Positions 25,519-36,917 of a DNA stretch of 64,000 nucleotides are shown piece after piece. The notes under the pieces are model-generated. The model searched no databases. It was not told where the DNA came from and worked only from the letters and a program-made list of their open reading frames with translations. The DNA is from Pogonophryne albipinna. Lineage: Eukaryota; Chordata; Actinopteri; Perciformes; Artedidraconidae. Positions within the stretch are counted from its first letter, which is position 1. Each line of letters opens with the position of its first letter. The position numbers were made by a program, and so were the translations under genes. Location of the stretch: contig CM053243.1 in assembly GCA_028583405.1 (NCBI GenBank), forward strand, positions 34,561,420 to 34,625,419, written 5' to 3'.

Positions 25519-25914
25519 GTAAGCCATTAGCCTAGCGCATGCTAGTACCTAGCGCCACTTGTTTTGATGTACGTTTTTGTTGATAACGTCGCAAGTTTGT
25601 ATCTTTCAGTGTCGAGGTGGGCACCTTTAGATTCTGTGTCTTTACGATCATAAACGATGTGTTGGATGTGCAGCTAGGATAAGTAATAAGGGAGCTAGGA
25701 GTGATTTTCGGTGCAGTAATAGGTTAGCATTTTTCGCTCGGGGCTAATTCAGAGGCTCACTGTTAGCATTGTGTGTTTTTTTTGAAAAAATAAATGAAAA
25801 AGATCAGTTAAATTAGTTTTTTCCGTTATATGGATATAAAATATTCATAGTTTATTAAATAGTAAGGTTCCTTAGACGTTGTTTCCTGCAAATGACGCGA
25901 TTTCGGTCCTTGGG

Positions 25915-25950
25915 GCCTATAAGTGCTATATAAATAAACTTGCCTTGCCT
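25915..25950 (+). repeat. LINE/SINE 3' tail
   Basis: AAGTGCTATATAAATAAACTTGCCTTGCC is an L2-type retroposon tail. Confidence 0.45.
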
Positions 25951-27059
25951 AAGAGGATAACAGAGTATGTTTTTATATATATATATATATATTTTTTTTT
26001 TTTCACAACAGTTGTATTTGGATGGAATGAATACCTATAGTGATAATTCAAAGTAATAAAATGATTTTTACAGTGAAAAAGTTCAAATGGAACTGATGGT
26101 TCCCAAATTACCCAGAGGTGAGTCCGCCTGGACTTTATTTTTCTAAACCTCTCTAAAAAGACGACGCTGAAGTTGGCTTCCGATTCAGGGCATCCGATTC
26201 GGCAGTTAAGGGGAAAGTTAAGGGACATTTAATTTACAGCGCTGAGCGAACAATCCTCCGTGTTTGAACCTCTTAAATCGCTGCATAGCCGATTTATTTG
26301 GACTGGATTGTCCCAGAGAGGCTAAAGATTCTTTATAACCCAGTTTGAGATTTGTGAAACCTTGATTCTATTTGTGAAAATACAAACAAGGGAGATTTCA
26401 GTGCTTTTTTCGCATCCTGACCACATTAGACCAGGTCCTGACCTAAAACAAATAGACCTACACTCATCAAATCTGGACTGGATTATCCCAGAGGGTCTAA
26501 AGATTCTTTATAACACAGTTTCAGATTTGTGAAACCTTAATTCTATTTGTGAAAATACAAACAAGGGAGATTTCAGTGCTTTTTTTACATGTAGACCACA
26601 TTAGACCAGGTCCTGATCTAAAACCACTAGACCTACACTCATCAAATCTGGACTGGATTATCCCAGAGAGTCTAAAGATTCTTTATAACACAGTTTCAGA
26701 TTTGTGAAACCTTGATTCTATTTGTGAAAATACAAACACAGGTGGAAGGCTGAGGCTGCTGCAGCAGGCCAGGATCAGGATCAGAAAGTGAACCTCCCAG
26801 CTGGGCAAGCCTTTATGCCTTCTTGAGGCTCCGCCTCTAGATGGGCGGGCACAAACAGGACGACACTCCCAGTACCTGCCAGAGGACAGCAAGGCAGAGA
26901 GCACAGACAGGCAGAAGGGGGAGGGGTCGTCACAACATGTTCTTTTGTTTTGTTTTATTGTTCTGTCTTTTTATTTATTTAAGTATTCCAGTAATGTATG
27001 TTGCATGTTTTAATTTGATTGTATTTACTTGTTTAAATGAAATTTGCTTTAGGTTCACT

Positions 27060-27180
27060 TATAAAATCTGTCCAGGGACAACAGATGAAAAATAGCCTCT
27101 TGGCTAACTCTGGCACATTTACAGGAATGTTAATTAATGTGCACTTTCCCTGTTAAACAAATGAATAAATAAATAAAAAT
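27060..27180 (+). repeat. retroposon 3' tail within the left arm
   Basis: CAGGGACAACAGATGAAAAA-type sequence, then TAATGTGCACTTTCCCTGTT and AATAAATAAATAAA. The same tail is inverted at 46930-47055 in the right arm, so it predates arm formation. A related tail ends the SINE at 40001-40110. Confidence 0.6.
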
Positions 27181-27518
27181 AAGTGTATGCTCCTCATTTA
27201 GGTGATAATTCTTGAGCTACAAAGTTTTCGTATCTAAATTACCGTTTCATAGCAAACAAAAAAATGAAAGAGATGTTAAAGGAATTCAGGTTCATGAGAT
27301 AAAGAAAAAGGCTAACCTTCAGTCTTTCATCCACTTTGAACAGCTTCTGCTGCTTTGTCCTAAAGCAAAATATGAATAGCAATTATTTTCTGAGAGAGAA
27401 GACAGGATTACAATGAACCAACTTTCTCATACCATTGTTACCAAAGTGTTATTTTCTAATCTTGTAATGTCTTTCACATTCCAAGCAATCCTAGTACTCA
27501 AGATGACATACTGTAATT

Positions 27519-28034
27519 GTGACCCGCTCTATCGAAATCAGTCGGAAGTCGCAACGGCTCATTTCAAAATAAACGTGGATTTACGTAAAAAACTATTTTT
27601 TCGGGGTTCGGGTGTTTTGTTTGATTTTAAACAAACAAAGTCTTGGCTTTCAGAATATGAAACTTTTATTTCCAAAATCACATGATAAATACATTTTTGA
27701 AGCTTGTAAAGGGACTCGCAATCTGCTTCCGCAGCGCCGCCCCCTCCCTCCGGCTGACATTATGAATGTAAGAGTATAGTAATCATAGATAACACGGCAG
27801 GGTCCGTTACAGTTTGTTTTCATCTGATTTCAAATAAACAAAGTCTTGGCTTTCAGAATATTAAACTTGTTTCGGCAAATTCAGAGGATAAATACAACTT
27901 GGAAGCGTGTAACGGCATAATTACAAGCGGAGAACGGAGTAACTTAACGTCACTGCAGGCATAACAACAGCCGGTGTTTCTCGTGAGTGTTTTCCCCGGG
28001 AAACAAACACAATACTCACAAACGCAAAATTACA

Positions 28035-28075
<41 letters not shown>

Positions 28076-28383
28076 ATACACACACACTCGCGAGCTTCCC
28101 CTCCAAACGAAAATATCTTCCCTCCGTAGTATTTTGATAATTTGCTCCGCTAATAATCAATCAGATCGATGGATTCCAGAGAAGAGAAAACTTTGAAGGC
28201 CTTTTTCTCAAAATGATGACTCGGTGACAGTCATTATATAATGTGACATATTTCGCTTAATATTTGGAGTACAACAACAATCCTGATATCATTAGAAAGC
28301 TAGGAATCTCCTCTTTCCAACAGTGTATACAACTCAAAATGTGTCTTCGGGTCAATGCGACTGATTTCGATGGAGTAGGTCAC
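27519..28383. mobile_element. 865-bp DNA transposon with AATT duplication (superfamily unknown)
   Basis: The ends are GTGACCCGCTCTATCGAAAT and, inverted, GTGACCTACTCCATCGAAAT; CAGTC follows both. AATT flanks both sides (27515-27518, 28384-28387). The opposite arm has a single AATT (46604-46607) at this point, so insertion is proven internally. It contains a ~210-bp internal repeat (CAAAGTCTTGGCTTTCAGAA at about 27638 and 27839) and a (CA)n tract at 28036-28072. Confidence 0.85.
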
Positions 28384-28592
28384 AATTAGGCAAACAAAGC
28401 TTGTTGCTTAAAGTAAACTTGAACAATGCTAGTTATAGACTATATTTAATTTCCTGTTGAAATGTTTTGCCTGCAACTGTAAATACATTAAGTCTATATA
28501 AGTATACCTACTTATCTGTTGAATTTTTATTTGCAACAAAAAATTATAATAAATTTGAGAAGTAAAGACTTTATTCTTCCTTAATTAGCTTT

Positions 28593-29097
28593 TGTAGTGG
28601 AAATGTCATATTTCAGCTTATATGTCTTATGTTACCTTATATGCTAAACCAAATGCTTCTCATAACATTGTCTAAAACACCTATATCATTTCCTGAGATG
28701 TGCTGTCTTCTTCTCATACTCTAATGTGGGTTTTTATTCCCAAGCGCTTCAAGGCCACACAGCTGATTTGGCAGACTATGTTGAGGCTACTCCTCTTTAA
28801 CCAAAGTCTCCCTATTCTGAGACACTATCTACAGCTCAAGGACAGGTGTCTAATAACAATGAGACCATGTGAAGACAGATTTCTGAACTTCCCTCCCTTT
28901 CTTGTATATAAGCTTTGCTATTTTATTATATCTGCGCACACTCCTGCAGACTATCCTATACTCTGTGAGACCTGTGTCTTTGAATATATTCAAATAAATA
29001 ACCAGAAAGACAACTCTGTTTGTTTCACCATTTATTTGTTGATCACTCTGACTTGTGTATCTCCACCGTATTGACTGGGTCTAAGATTTCCATAACA
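28593..29097 (+). repeat. 5' LTR of the endogenous retrovirus
   Basis: Starts TGTAGTGGAAATG and ends CCATAACA. TATATAAG at 28915-28922 and AATAAA at 28993-28998 mark the promoter and poly(A) signal. Confidence 0.9.
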
Positions 29098-29512
29098 ATT
29101 GGCGCTGCGAGCAGGGTCTCTGCAAGTTCGATTGGGGACACCTACGGACGCTGGGGGTCGCGCTCCAGGATCCTCGGATCCTCCTCTACCTCGACAGAAA
29201 CCGTATGGGACGAGAGGACCAGCGCCGGGGGTGGAACCGATTGACTTCACGAGATCCAACGAACTCAAAAGGCTTTCAATACTCGGTGAGATGTACAGTG
29301 TCTAAATTGTTTAAAGTTAAACGTAATTAAACTCCATGACATTTATGAGAGGGACTGCTCGAAAGTAGGATATTTGGGATATCCGTCGTAGCCTGGGTTT
29401 ACGATCAGTTTTTGTGTGATTTGTACGAAAACAAATATCACATCACCGACGGGTGACAACGAGTGTTTTGATAAACACGGAGTGTTTTAGGTAACACTTT
29501 AAAGACTTTGTT

Positions 29513-30400
29513 ATGGGAGCAAAGCAGAGTACGGGAGTGTTTTAGGTAACACTTTAAAGACTTTGTTATGGGAGCAAAGCAGAGAAGGGGGCTGGTATAC
29601 TCCTCCTGAGGGTCCGATTGTAGATGTCATGCGAGCAAACCACGGTGAAAACAGTCTGTCTAAATTAAATATCTGGACGGAAATGTTCGGATTTCCAAAG
29701 GGAGGTTCTTTCAGTAAATTAAAAATCAAAAACCTAAGGGATAAAATTACAAGAGTGTGAAGATGGAATGAAAAAGAAGAGTAAAGTAAAAGACTTATAA
29801 AAAGCTGGACACTCACAGAAAGTGTTTATAATAGCCTACTGGGAGGATGAAGCAGAATGCCGTGAAAGAAGGCAGTTGGCCTCGGGGCATTAAAGAAAAT
29901 ATTAAGGTTGAAGATGAATGTGAATAAAAGAAGGGAAATAAATTATTTCCAAAACCATGTAAAACCCAGACATCTCTGTGTCCTTCCATTGCAGGCTGGC
30001 TGGCCCACCTCAACCACCTCCACCGCCACTACAAGCCCCAGCCATGCAGTCAACAGACTCCCCGTCAACTCCAAGTTCGTCCACCCCCATCAGCCCCAAG
30101 TAGATGGGGACAACAGCGGGATAAACAAACCTGATGCCCAAGCAGGTGTTTGGGGGACACCTCAGTAATGCCTTTCTCAATGGACTCACAGACACAGCGC
30201 AAGCTACGCAGAATGCTGGCCGCTCACAATACCGAGGGAGAGGCAGAGGAGGTTTTCCGAGGCAGAGGACGAGAAGCAAGACCTTCATTTGACGAAAGAT
30301 GTTTCAAGTGAGGCAGTGTTGAACATTGGATTCTGGGACTGCTCACAGAACACTGGCAGTGGAGGCAGAGGGGGACAGCAAGGACGGGGCCATTCACAAT
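29513..30400 (+). pseudogene. gag: retroviral gag pseudogene
   Basis: Gag forms the virion core. The start at 29513 reads MGAKQS, with the glycine needed for myristoylation. A 55-bp tandem duplication (about 29481-29590) repeats this start. Downstream, matrix-like coding is shared among several frames with many stops. A single CCHC-type knuckle can be traced near 30290-30345, but its second cysteine position is a TGA. A (CA)n tract (30486-30520) lies just after. The gene is thoroughly inactivated. Confidence 0.65.
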
Positions 30401-30483
30401 CAGACTGACCTACACCAGATGGGGAGGAAGGGGCCCGATCGAGCGAGACGGAAATTCAGCCAGCAGCATCTGAACAGGGAAGT

Positions 30484-30522
<39 letters not shown>

Positions 30523-30559
30523 CATGCCATTGAGTAATTGGAAAATGTAGAAGACACAT

Positions 30560-32210
30560 TCTGTGGTAAAAAGGGCAGATTTGCCTGATTGCAAATTTTG
30601 TGGTAGATTTATTCACTCAATAGGAGCGGCTAGGGTAACTGTAAAGGAGAAGTTTTTGTATCACTTCAGAGTAAAGATAACGGTGATGACAGTCATCCAT
30701 TTCCCACATCAGTCAAAAACAGTTTTCTTTTATCATCTGTTCTGCCCAATAAATTTACTGGGCAGAGATCCGATTCTCCGGTTCGGCTTAGACCTCATTT
30801 TTCCACAAATGAGGGTCTTAAAGTCCGACAGCCATCTCCTACGATTGTTCAAAAACTGGCATTTGATGATAAAGAACTGGTGAATGTGTACCAATGGCTG
30901 CTGACATATCCTGATTCTCAGGCGTTGTTGCGTTTGACTGATCAACGTGTTTTTCCACCTGCTGTGTTCATGGAGACTTCTCATTTGCATTGTACTGCTA
31001 ACGTTGTTGATGATCCGTGTAAATGCTATGATGAGAGTTTTCTGTTAGAATGTGTGAATGATGAGCTCATGCTTAAAACTATGTATTGGAGTTTGCTGCG
31101 CAGAGCTGGTTCCTGATACACTCACACCCACACAACACAAGCTGTGTCAAATCCCAGGGGCGGTCCACACATTTCACTAGCCAGGGGCCCCACTGATAGA
31201 TAGAGGGATTTGGGTCCAATCGTTAAAGATTGGGAGTCAGTCACTGATTGGTCACCTACACACACAGAATATGTCATGTACTCTATGTCACGTGACATGT
31301 ATAAGATGAAAATCTGCACGAACGTAGCCGTTCTGCGCACATTGCTGTTGGTTGAGGAGGATGACGTTGGTGATGCCATTTGTCCACCTTTACGGGTAAT
31401 TCTCATATCTCTGAGCTTCCTGCCGCGCTTTCAGATGTGCCATACTCACTCTGGGCAGCTCACAGATATGACGTAGGTTTAATGTCCACGTTCCGTCCAA
31501 ACCCCAGTACCCATTGAAACGTGAAGCTGTTGATGGCATTCGGCCAGTGTTTACCTCTCTGCTTAAACAAGGGGTCATTATTCCGTGTAACGATTCCGGT
31601 ACGCACTCCAGTGTTTCCTGTCAAAAAGATCAGAGACAAACCTCCTGACGAGTGGAGATTTGTCCAGGATTTACGAGCTCTAAATGCAGCTGTGCATGCA
31701 CGCTCGTCCCCGAATCCTTATCTGATTATTTCCCTCTGCAGCATTTTTTTTTACTGTCATAAGATCTCTCAAATGCATTTTTCAGTGTTCCTGTACACAA
31801 AAACAGTCAATTTTGGTTCGCATTTGAATATAATGGTAAACCTTACACATTCACACGTTTGTGTCAAGGCTACTGTGAATCTCCTACTGTGTACAACCAG
31901 GCATTGTGTACAAGGTTGGCCTCTCTCCAAGTTTCTAAAGGCACCGCTCTCATCCAGTATGTTGATGACCTCATGATTTGCGCACCCACAGCAGAACAGT
32001 GTGGAGCTGATACCATTTCCTTATTAAAACACCTCGCAGACGAGGGCCACAAGGCCAGTTTGTCAAAACTCAAATATGTACAAAGAACAGTTACATTTTT
32101 GGGTCATGTCATTTCAGGAGAGGGGAAAGCGCTTTCAGATAAGCGTATTGCATCATTGGCTACTCTGCCAAAACCTGTCACTAAGCGACAGATGATGTCA
32201 TTTTGACGTA
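30560..32210 (+). pseudogene. pol: retroviral protease and reverse transcriptase, broken
   Basis: A protease end (NLLGRD motif at about 30740-30770) is followed after stops by the RT fingers (WRFVQDLRALNAAV at about 31650) and palm (QYVDDLMICA at about 31950-31985). At least three frames are needed from 31500 to 32206. Reading stops at 32204-32206, just before foreign DNA begins. The style of the palm and thumb motifs resembles epsilonretrovirus-like elements of fish. It cannot yield an active enzyme. Confidence 0.75.
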
Positions 32211-32216
32211 TGTGTT

Positions 32217-34345
32217 CATAACACACGGCTGTTGTTATGCTTGCTGTGATGTTACATTAGTCCGTTCTCTGTTTGTAATTATGCCGTTACAAGCTTCAAA
32301 GTTGTATTTATCATCTGAATTTGCCGAAACAAGTTTAATATTCTGAAAGGCAATACTTTGTTTATTTGAAAACAGATGAAAACAAACTGTCTTTTATATA
32401 AAATTGAAGTATTATACAAGTAAAACTACATTTTGCTTTAATCCCAGGTAATTGTAGAATGAACACAGTCTTCCTTTGAAGATGTATAAGTCAGGTGTCT
32501 TGAGGAGTCAGAATTACCTACAAATCATTGTACACACTTGTAAATATTATGTTCCACTTGTTACCATTGTGAGTCTATTTTTATGCAGCTCTGCGTGATT
32601 TTGTAGCTACAATTCAGACTAATACACTACCAGAGGTGGAATAAGTACTCAGATATTGTACTTGAGTAAAAGTACAAGTACTCAGATCTTGTAGTGAAAT
32701 TATAGGTACTCAGATCTTGTACTTGAGTAAAGGTAGAAGTACCAGAGTGTAGGAATACTCTGTTACAGTAAAAGTCCTGCATTCAAAATGTTCCTCAAGT
32801 GAAAGTAGAAAAGTATTCTCATCTAAATATAGTGAAAGACAGTAAAAGTAGTCGTTGTGCAGATTGGTCCATTTCAGAATAATATATATGATATGTTTTA
32901 TAATGATTGATCATTAAAGTGTTCTCAAAGCTGGTAAAGGTGCAGCTAGTTTGAATGACTTTGTAGACTGCAGGGTAGTTGGTGGATTTACTCCAGGTGG
33001 AACTAAAGTCTGATTTAACACTTGATTAGATATTGCATCATTCATCCACATCATTCTGTGATGTAACTAAAGTTATTAAATACATGTAGTGAAGGAAAAG
33101 TACACCATGTACCTCTGACTTATGTTCACTGCCAACCTAAAAGTACCTCAAAAATAGTAATCAATGATGTATTGAAAAGTTATCTGGCTGATTGTTTTAT
33201 ATCAGCTCAGCCAGGTTATATGGGAGGCCCAGTCTACGTACACTCTAAAAAACAATGCCTTGGCTTAACAAAGGAAATCAAAGCAATAGGTTGCATCGAT
33301 GGTTATTGAGTTAAGACAACTTCTAATGAAATTGTGTTAAAGCAACAAAGTTATTTGAGTTAGGGGAGAAGGCTTTTCCTCTACAATCAGAGGTGTTTTC
33401 AAATACCACTTACTTAATAATTGGTAGCATAAACACAAGTTTTTAAGTTGATTACTCCAAAAGTTCCAACTTGTTTTACCGTATGATTTAAATGTAATAT
33501 TAAGTTGTATGTACTTAATTACCACATGTTGAACATGAACACATGTTTTTAAGTTGACAACCATTTATAAATTAAGTTGCTCCAAATAATATTGTATTCA
33601 ATAGGGTTTTTCTCTTAGCTTTTTCATGTTTTTGCCTTTAAAGAAAGAAATTAATTGATTCCACAACAAAAATATTAGGCAATTCACTTTTTATTTTTGA
33701 ACTGCAGTTGTTTATTTCAACACATGATGTTTCAATCAGGAGAGTTTGAATTTAAAGTTGTATTTGAATGACAAAAGATGACACTCACCTTAAAATGTCC
33801 TTTGTATATTTCTATTTGTCTTAACTGTGGGAACTTGTCCAGGCATCTTAAGTGGGAGTGGACTTGAAATCCTTAACTCAAGGTGTAGAACAATTAAGTT
33901 ATCAAGCCAATTGCATTACTTACTTCAACTTGAATTTAGTTTGAAGTCAATTAACGCAGAAATCAGAGTTCAAATGACACAATATTAAGTTGATGTAATT
34001 ACCAACATTATTACGTCAACACAACTTATAAATTAATGTTTGCAACTTAAAATGTTTATCTAAATCAATTAACTCACATTTTTATCTTGGAACCATGCAT
34101 TTAATTAAGTGGAGGTGAAAGGTCCCCTGAATTCGTTTTTAGACGTACAGATCACTCATTTTGAAATATTAAACTTAGTTTTCTTTTCTTTAATTTTTCA
34201 TCCTCGTGTAAAATGCTATCACATTGGGTTGTTTATAGCATAAAGAACATCTGATTTAATGTGAGGTAGGGAAATAATCATTTGAGTATGTGCATATAAA
34301 TATGTAATTTACAACAGCTGTAGGATGCTGGAAAAGGTTGAAAAG
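32217..34345. repeat. block of other repeats inserted in the retroviral pol
   Basis: It contains a minus-strand fragment (32222-32393) of the AATT transposon at 27519-28383. Next comes a hAT-like left end (CAGAGGTGGAATAAGTACTC from 32634) with TACTTGAGTAAAAGTAC words. From about 33240 there is an AT-rich stretch beginning TACACTCTAAAAAACAATG and filled with TTAAGTTG motifs. The RT connection region is missing, so this block replaced or displaced it. Confidence 0.6.
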
Positions 34346-34359
34346 TGCTTGAATTTGAC

Positions 34360-35663
34360 TTTGGAAAAGGTGTAAGAACCCTCTTATGCCTTTGCCTGAA
34401 GACGGTGACGAACACGACTGTGTGCACACCTAGACCGGACTTAAAGGACGTTCCTCTGACCAACGCTGACCTCATTTTGTATGTTGATGGGTCTGCCTTT
34501 CGCGACCAAGGGGGCACTAATCGGGTGGGTTTTTCTGTTGTTTCAGATTCTGCTGTACTCCGTTCCGGACCAATCCCATGTCACCTCTCAGCACAAGCAG
34601 CAGAGCTCATCGCACTAACTGAAGCCTGCACGTTTGCAGAAGGCAAAACTGTGACTATATACACTCACGTTATGCTTTTGGGGTAGTACACAATTTTGGG
34701 GCTATTTGGAAGTGTAGACAATTTCTGAAATCTGATGGCAAACCAGTACTTAACCATGTACTGATTCCTCTCGCACCTCACGCACACTCATTTGTTAAAA
34801 TCCCAGTCTCCTCCTTCTATCACAAAATGTTGTCACTGACTTCCATGCAGCAGCTAGCTACACCAGTTGAGAAGGCTCAGTGGAAGGCTGATGGGGCTGT
34901 TTTTGACCCAACCTCCAGCACCTGGGTTGGTCCAAATTCCAATCCATGTCTCCCAAGACATTTCTTCCCTCATTTTGCTAAGTTGACACATGGGTTGGAT
35001 CATGTGCCTCCCACCAGGCCATTTGAGCACCTAATGCTGGATTTCATTGAGCTTAGCCCATCAGAGGGTAAGAAGCACTGTCTGGTGGTGGTTGACATGT
35101 GGTCCAAATGGGTTGAAGCTTTCCCAGTAAAAGCACAGACAGCAAATGCTGTTGTGCTTATCATCCACAGAGTGGGGGTGGGGTGGAAAGAGAGAACGGC
35201 ACAATAAAAACCAAACTAGCAAAATGCTGTGCAGACACAGGTCTGTCATGGACACAAGCTCTGCCCATTGTGCTGATGTACATGCAGAAGGAAAAGAACA
35301 CGGAGCCAACTCAGCCCATTTGAAATCCTTTTTGGGGCTCCTCCACAGATTGGACTCAAGGCTCCAGGATGTCCTCTTCCCTCCACAACTTTGTGTGAGG
35401 ATGCTATGTTGTCATATTGTGTTAACCTGTCATCCACTTTAGCAGCCTTGCCTACCCCTGCCACTGGTCCACTTCACCATCTCCAACCCGGCAACTTCGT
35501 GCTGGTCAAGGATTTCCGGAGAAAGAGCTGGAAATCCAATCATTGGCAAGGTCCCTACCAGGTGCTCCTCGTCACCCAGACAGCGGTCAAGGTCGCCGAG
35601 AGAGCTACGTGGGTCCACGCCAGCCACTGCAAGGTCGTAGTCACAGGAAAGGAGAAACGGTAG
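34360..35663 (+). pseudogene. pol: retroviral RNase H and integrase, broken
   Basis: RNase H is recognisable from YVDGSAF (about 34478) to AQAAELIALTEAC (about 34595-34640). A frame change follows near 34665. The integrase core shows the first catalytic aspartate in LMLDFIEL (about 35030) and VVVDMWSKWVEAFP. A deletion/frameshift at about 35155-35190 removes the second catalytic aspartate region. Reading resumes in ERENGTIKTKLAKC and ends with a C-terminal DNA-binding-like domain (about 35480-35640). It is non-functional. Confidence 0.75.
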
Positions 35664-35966
35664 AAGCAGACGACAACAAGTGACGTGTCCTAGTCACCAA
35701 CGGAGACGACAACAAGTGACGTGTCCAAGTCACCACCAGCACCACACTTGCACTACATACACCAAAACACACTACACACAAGGTGTCACGAGCGAGTGCC
35801 AGCTGAGCGGTTCCATATGCCTCTGGTTCCTCGTTTGTGTTACCAGTGTGCGGAGTCTGACTGTCCGTGTCACAAACTCGACCGATGGAATACACACACA
35901 CCCCATGGAGCATTCCCGCCTCGTGATGAGGGCTCGCCTGGAAAGACGACAATGCAACCGTGAGCA

Positions 35967-36221
35967 ATGTGCGGATACTACTGGAGAGTCTGGACAATCA
36001 TAGAATGGTTCCTCTGCATATTTGCCCTGGCGATCATTTTCGGCCTATTAATCAGTTGTACCTGTTTGATTATCCCAATACTGAAGAAGTGCGTTTCCAG
36101 CATGGTATCCTCAGCTTTCGTTCAGTATGCTGCTATTCCATTACAGGGCAATCCTTTGCGCCACAGTGAGATAGACCAGATAGAATCAGAAGAGTCTGAT
36201 TTCGACACTACAATATAATCC
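35967..36221 (+). pseudogene. env: retroviral env remnant: transmembrane C-terminus only
   Basis: A single hydrophobic segment (about 20 residues, starting near WFLCIFALA) followed by a short cysteine-containing cytoplasmic tail and a stop matches the end of a retroviral transmembrane subunit in form and position, about 190 bp before the 3' LTR. Between 35663 and 35967 no surface subunit or fusion region is visible, so env is almost entirely deleted. Confidence 0.6.
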
Positions 36222-36412
36222 ATGTGTACCCTCCTCTTATGCTTACATTATATTGGAGTCTGTCCTCCACAAAAACAGCCAGTTTTCTATGATATATTTG
36301 TGATGTGTTTACTTAAACCAGCGATGGAGTGTATTCATTGATGTGTTCTATCAGTCTGTCCTGTCATTTGGTTTATTTTCATGATTGATCAAGTATGATC
36401 AAAAGGGGGGAA

Positions 36413-36917
36413 TGTAGTGGAAATGTCATATTTCACCTTATATGTCTTATGTTACCTTATATGCTAAACCAAATGCTTCTCATAACATTGTCTAAAACAC
36501 CTATATCATTTCCTGAGATGTGCTGTCTTCTTCTCATACTCTAATGTGGGTTTTTATTCCCAAGCGCTTCAAGGCCACACAGCTGATTTGGCAGACTATG
36601 TTGAGGCTACTCTTCTTTAACCAAAGTCTCCCTATTCTGAGACACTATCTACAGCTCAAGGACAGGTGTCTAATAACAATGAGACCGTGTGAAGACAGAT
36701 TTCTGAACTTCCCTCCCTTTCTTGTATATAAGCTTTGCTATTTTATTATATCTGCGCACACTCCTGCAGACTATCCTATACTCTGTGAGACCTGTGTCTT
36801 TGAATATATTCAAATAAATAACCAGAAAGACAACTCTGTTTGTTTCACCATTTATTTGTTGATCACTCTGACTTGTGTATCTCCACCGTATTGACTGGGT
36901 CTAAGATTTCCATAACA
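36413..36917 (+). repeat. 3' LTR of the endogenous retrovirus
   Basis: The same 505-bp length as the 5' LTR. Differences seen: TTTCACC for TTTCAGC, CTCTTC for CTCCTC, and CCGTG for CCATG. TATATAAG lies at 36735-36742 and AATAAA at 36813-36818. Confidence 0.9.

Larger units (their letters stand above)
26161..28592 (+). repeat. left inverted arm, outer part
   Basis: Order inward: ~100-bp tip, boundary sequence (CGCTGCATAGCCGATTTATT), ~2.5 copies of a 175-bp unit (26295-26735), then a single-copy stretch including a LINE tail (27060-27180). The last part is interrupted at 27519-28383. It matches the reverse complement of 46400-47961 closely. Confidence 0.9.
28593..36917 (+). mobile_element. endogenous retrovirus, epsilon-like, decayed and interrupted
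   Basis: 8325 bp with two 505-bp LTRs in which I see three differences. A primer-binding-like site TGGCGCTGCGAGCAGGG (29100-29116) lies two bases after the 5' LTR. A polypurine tract AAAAGGGGGGAA (36401-36412) precedes the 3' LTR. Broken gag, protease, RT, RNase H, integrase and a short env C-terminus occur in retroviral order. Flanks are CTTT and ATTT, a 4-bp duplication with one change. The opposite foldback arm has the empty site near 46395-46405. Confidence 0.88.

Noticed and set aside
28700..36894. A 124-residue frame found in both retroviral LTRs
   Set aside because: It spans promoter and poly(A) signals of the LTR and is duplicated only because LTRs are identical.
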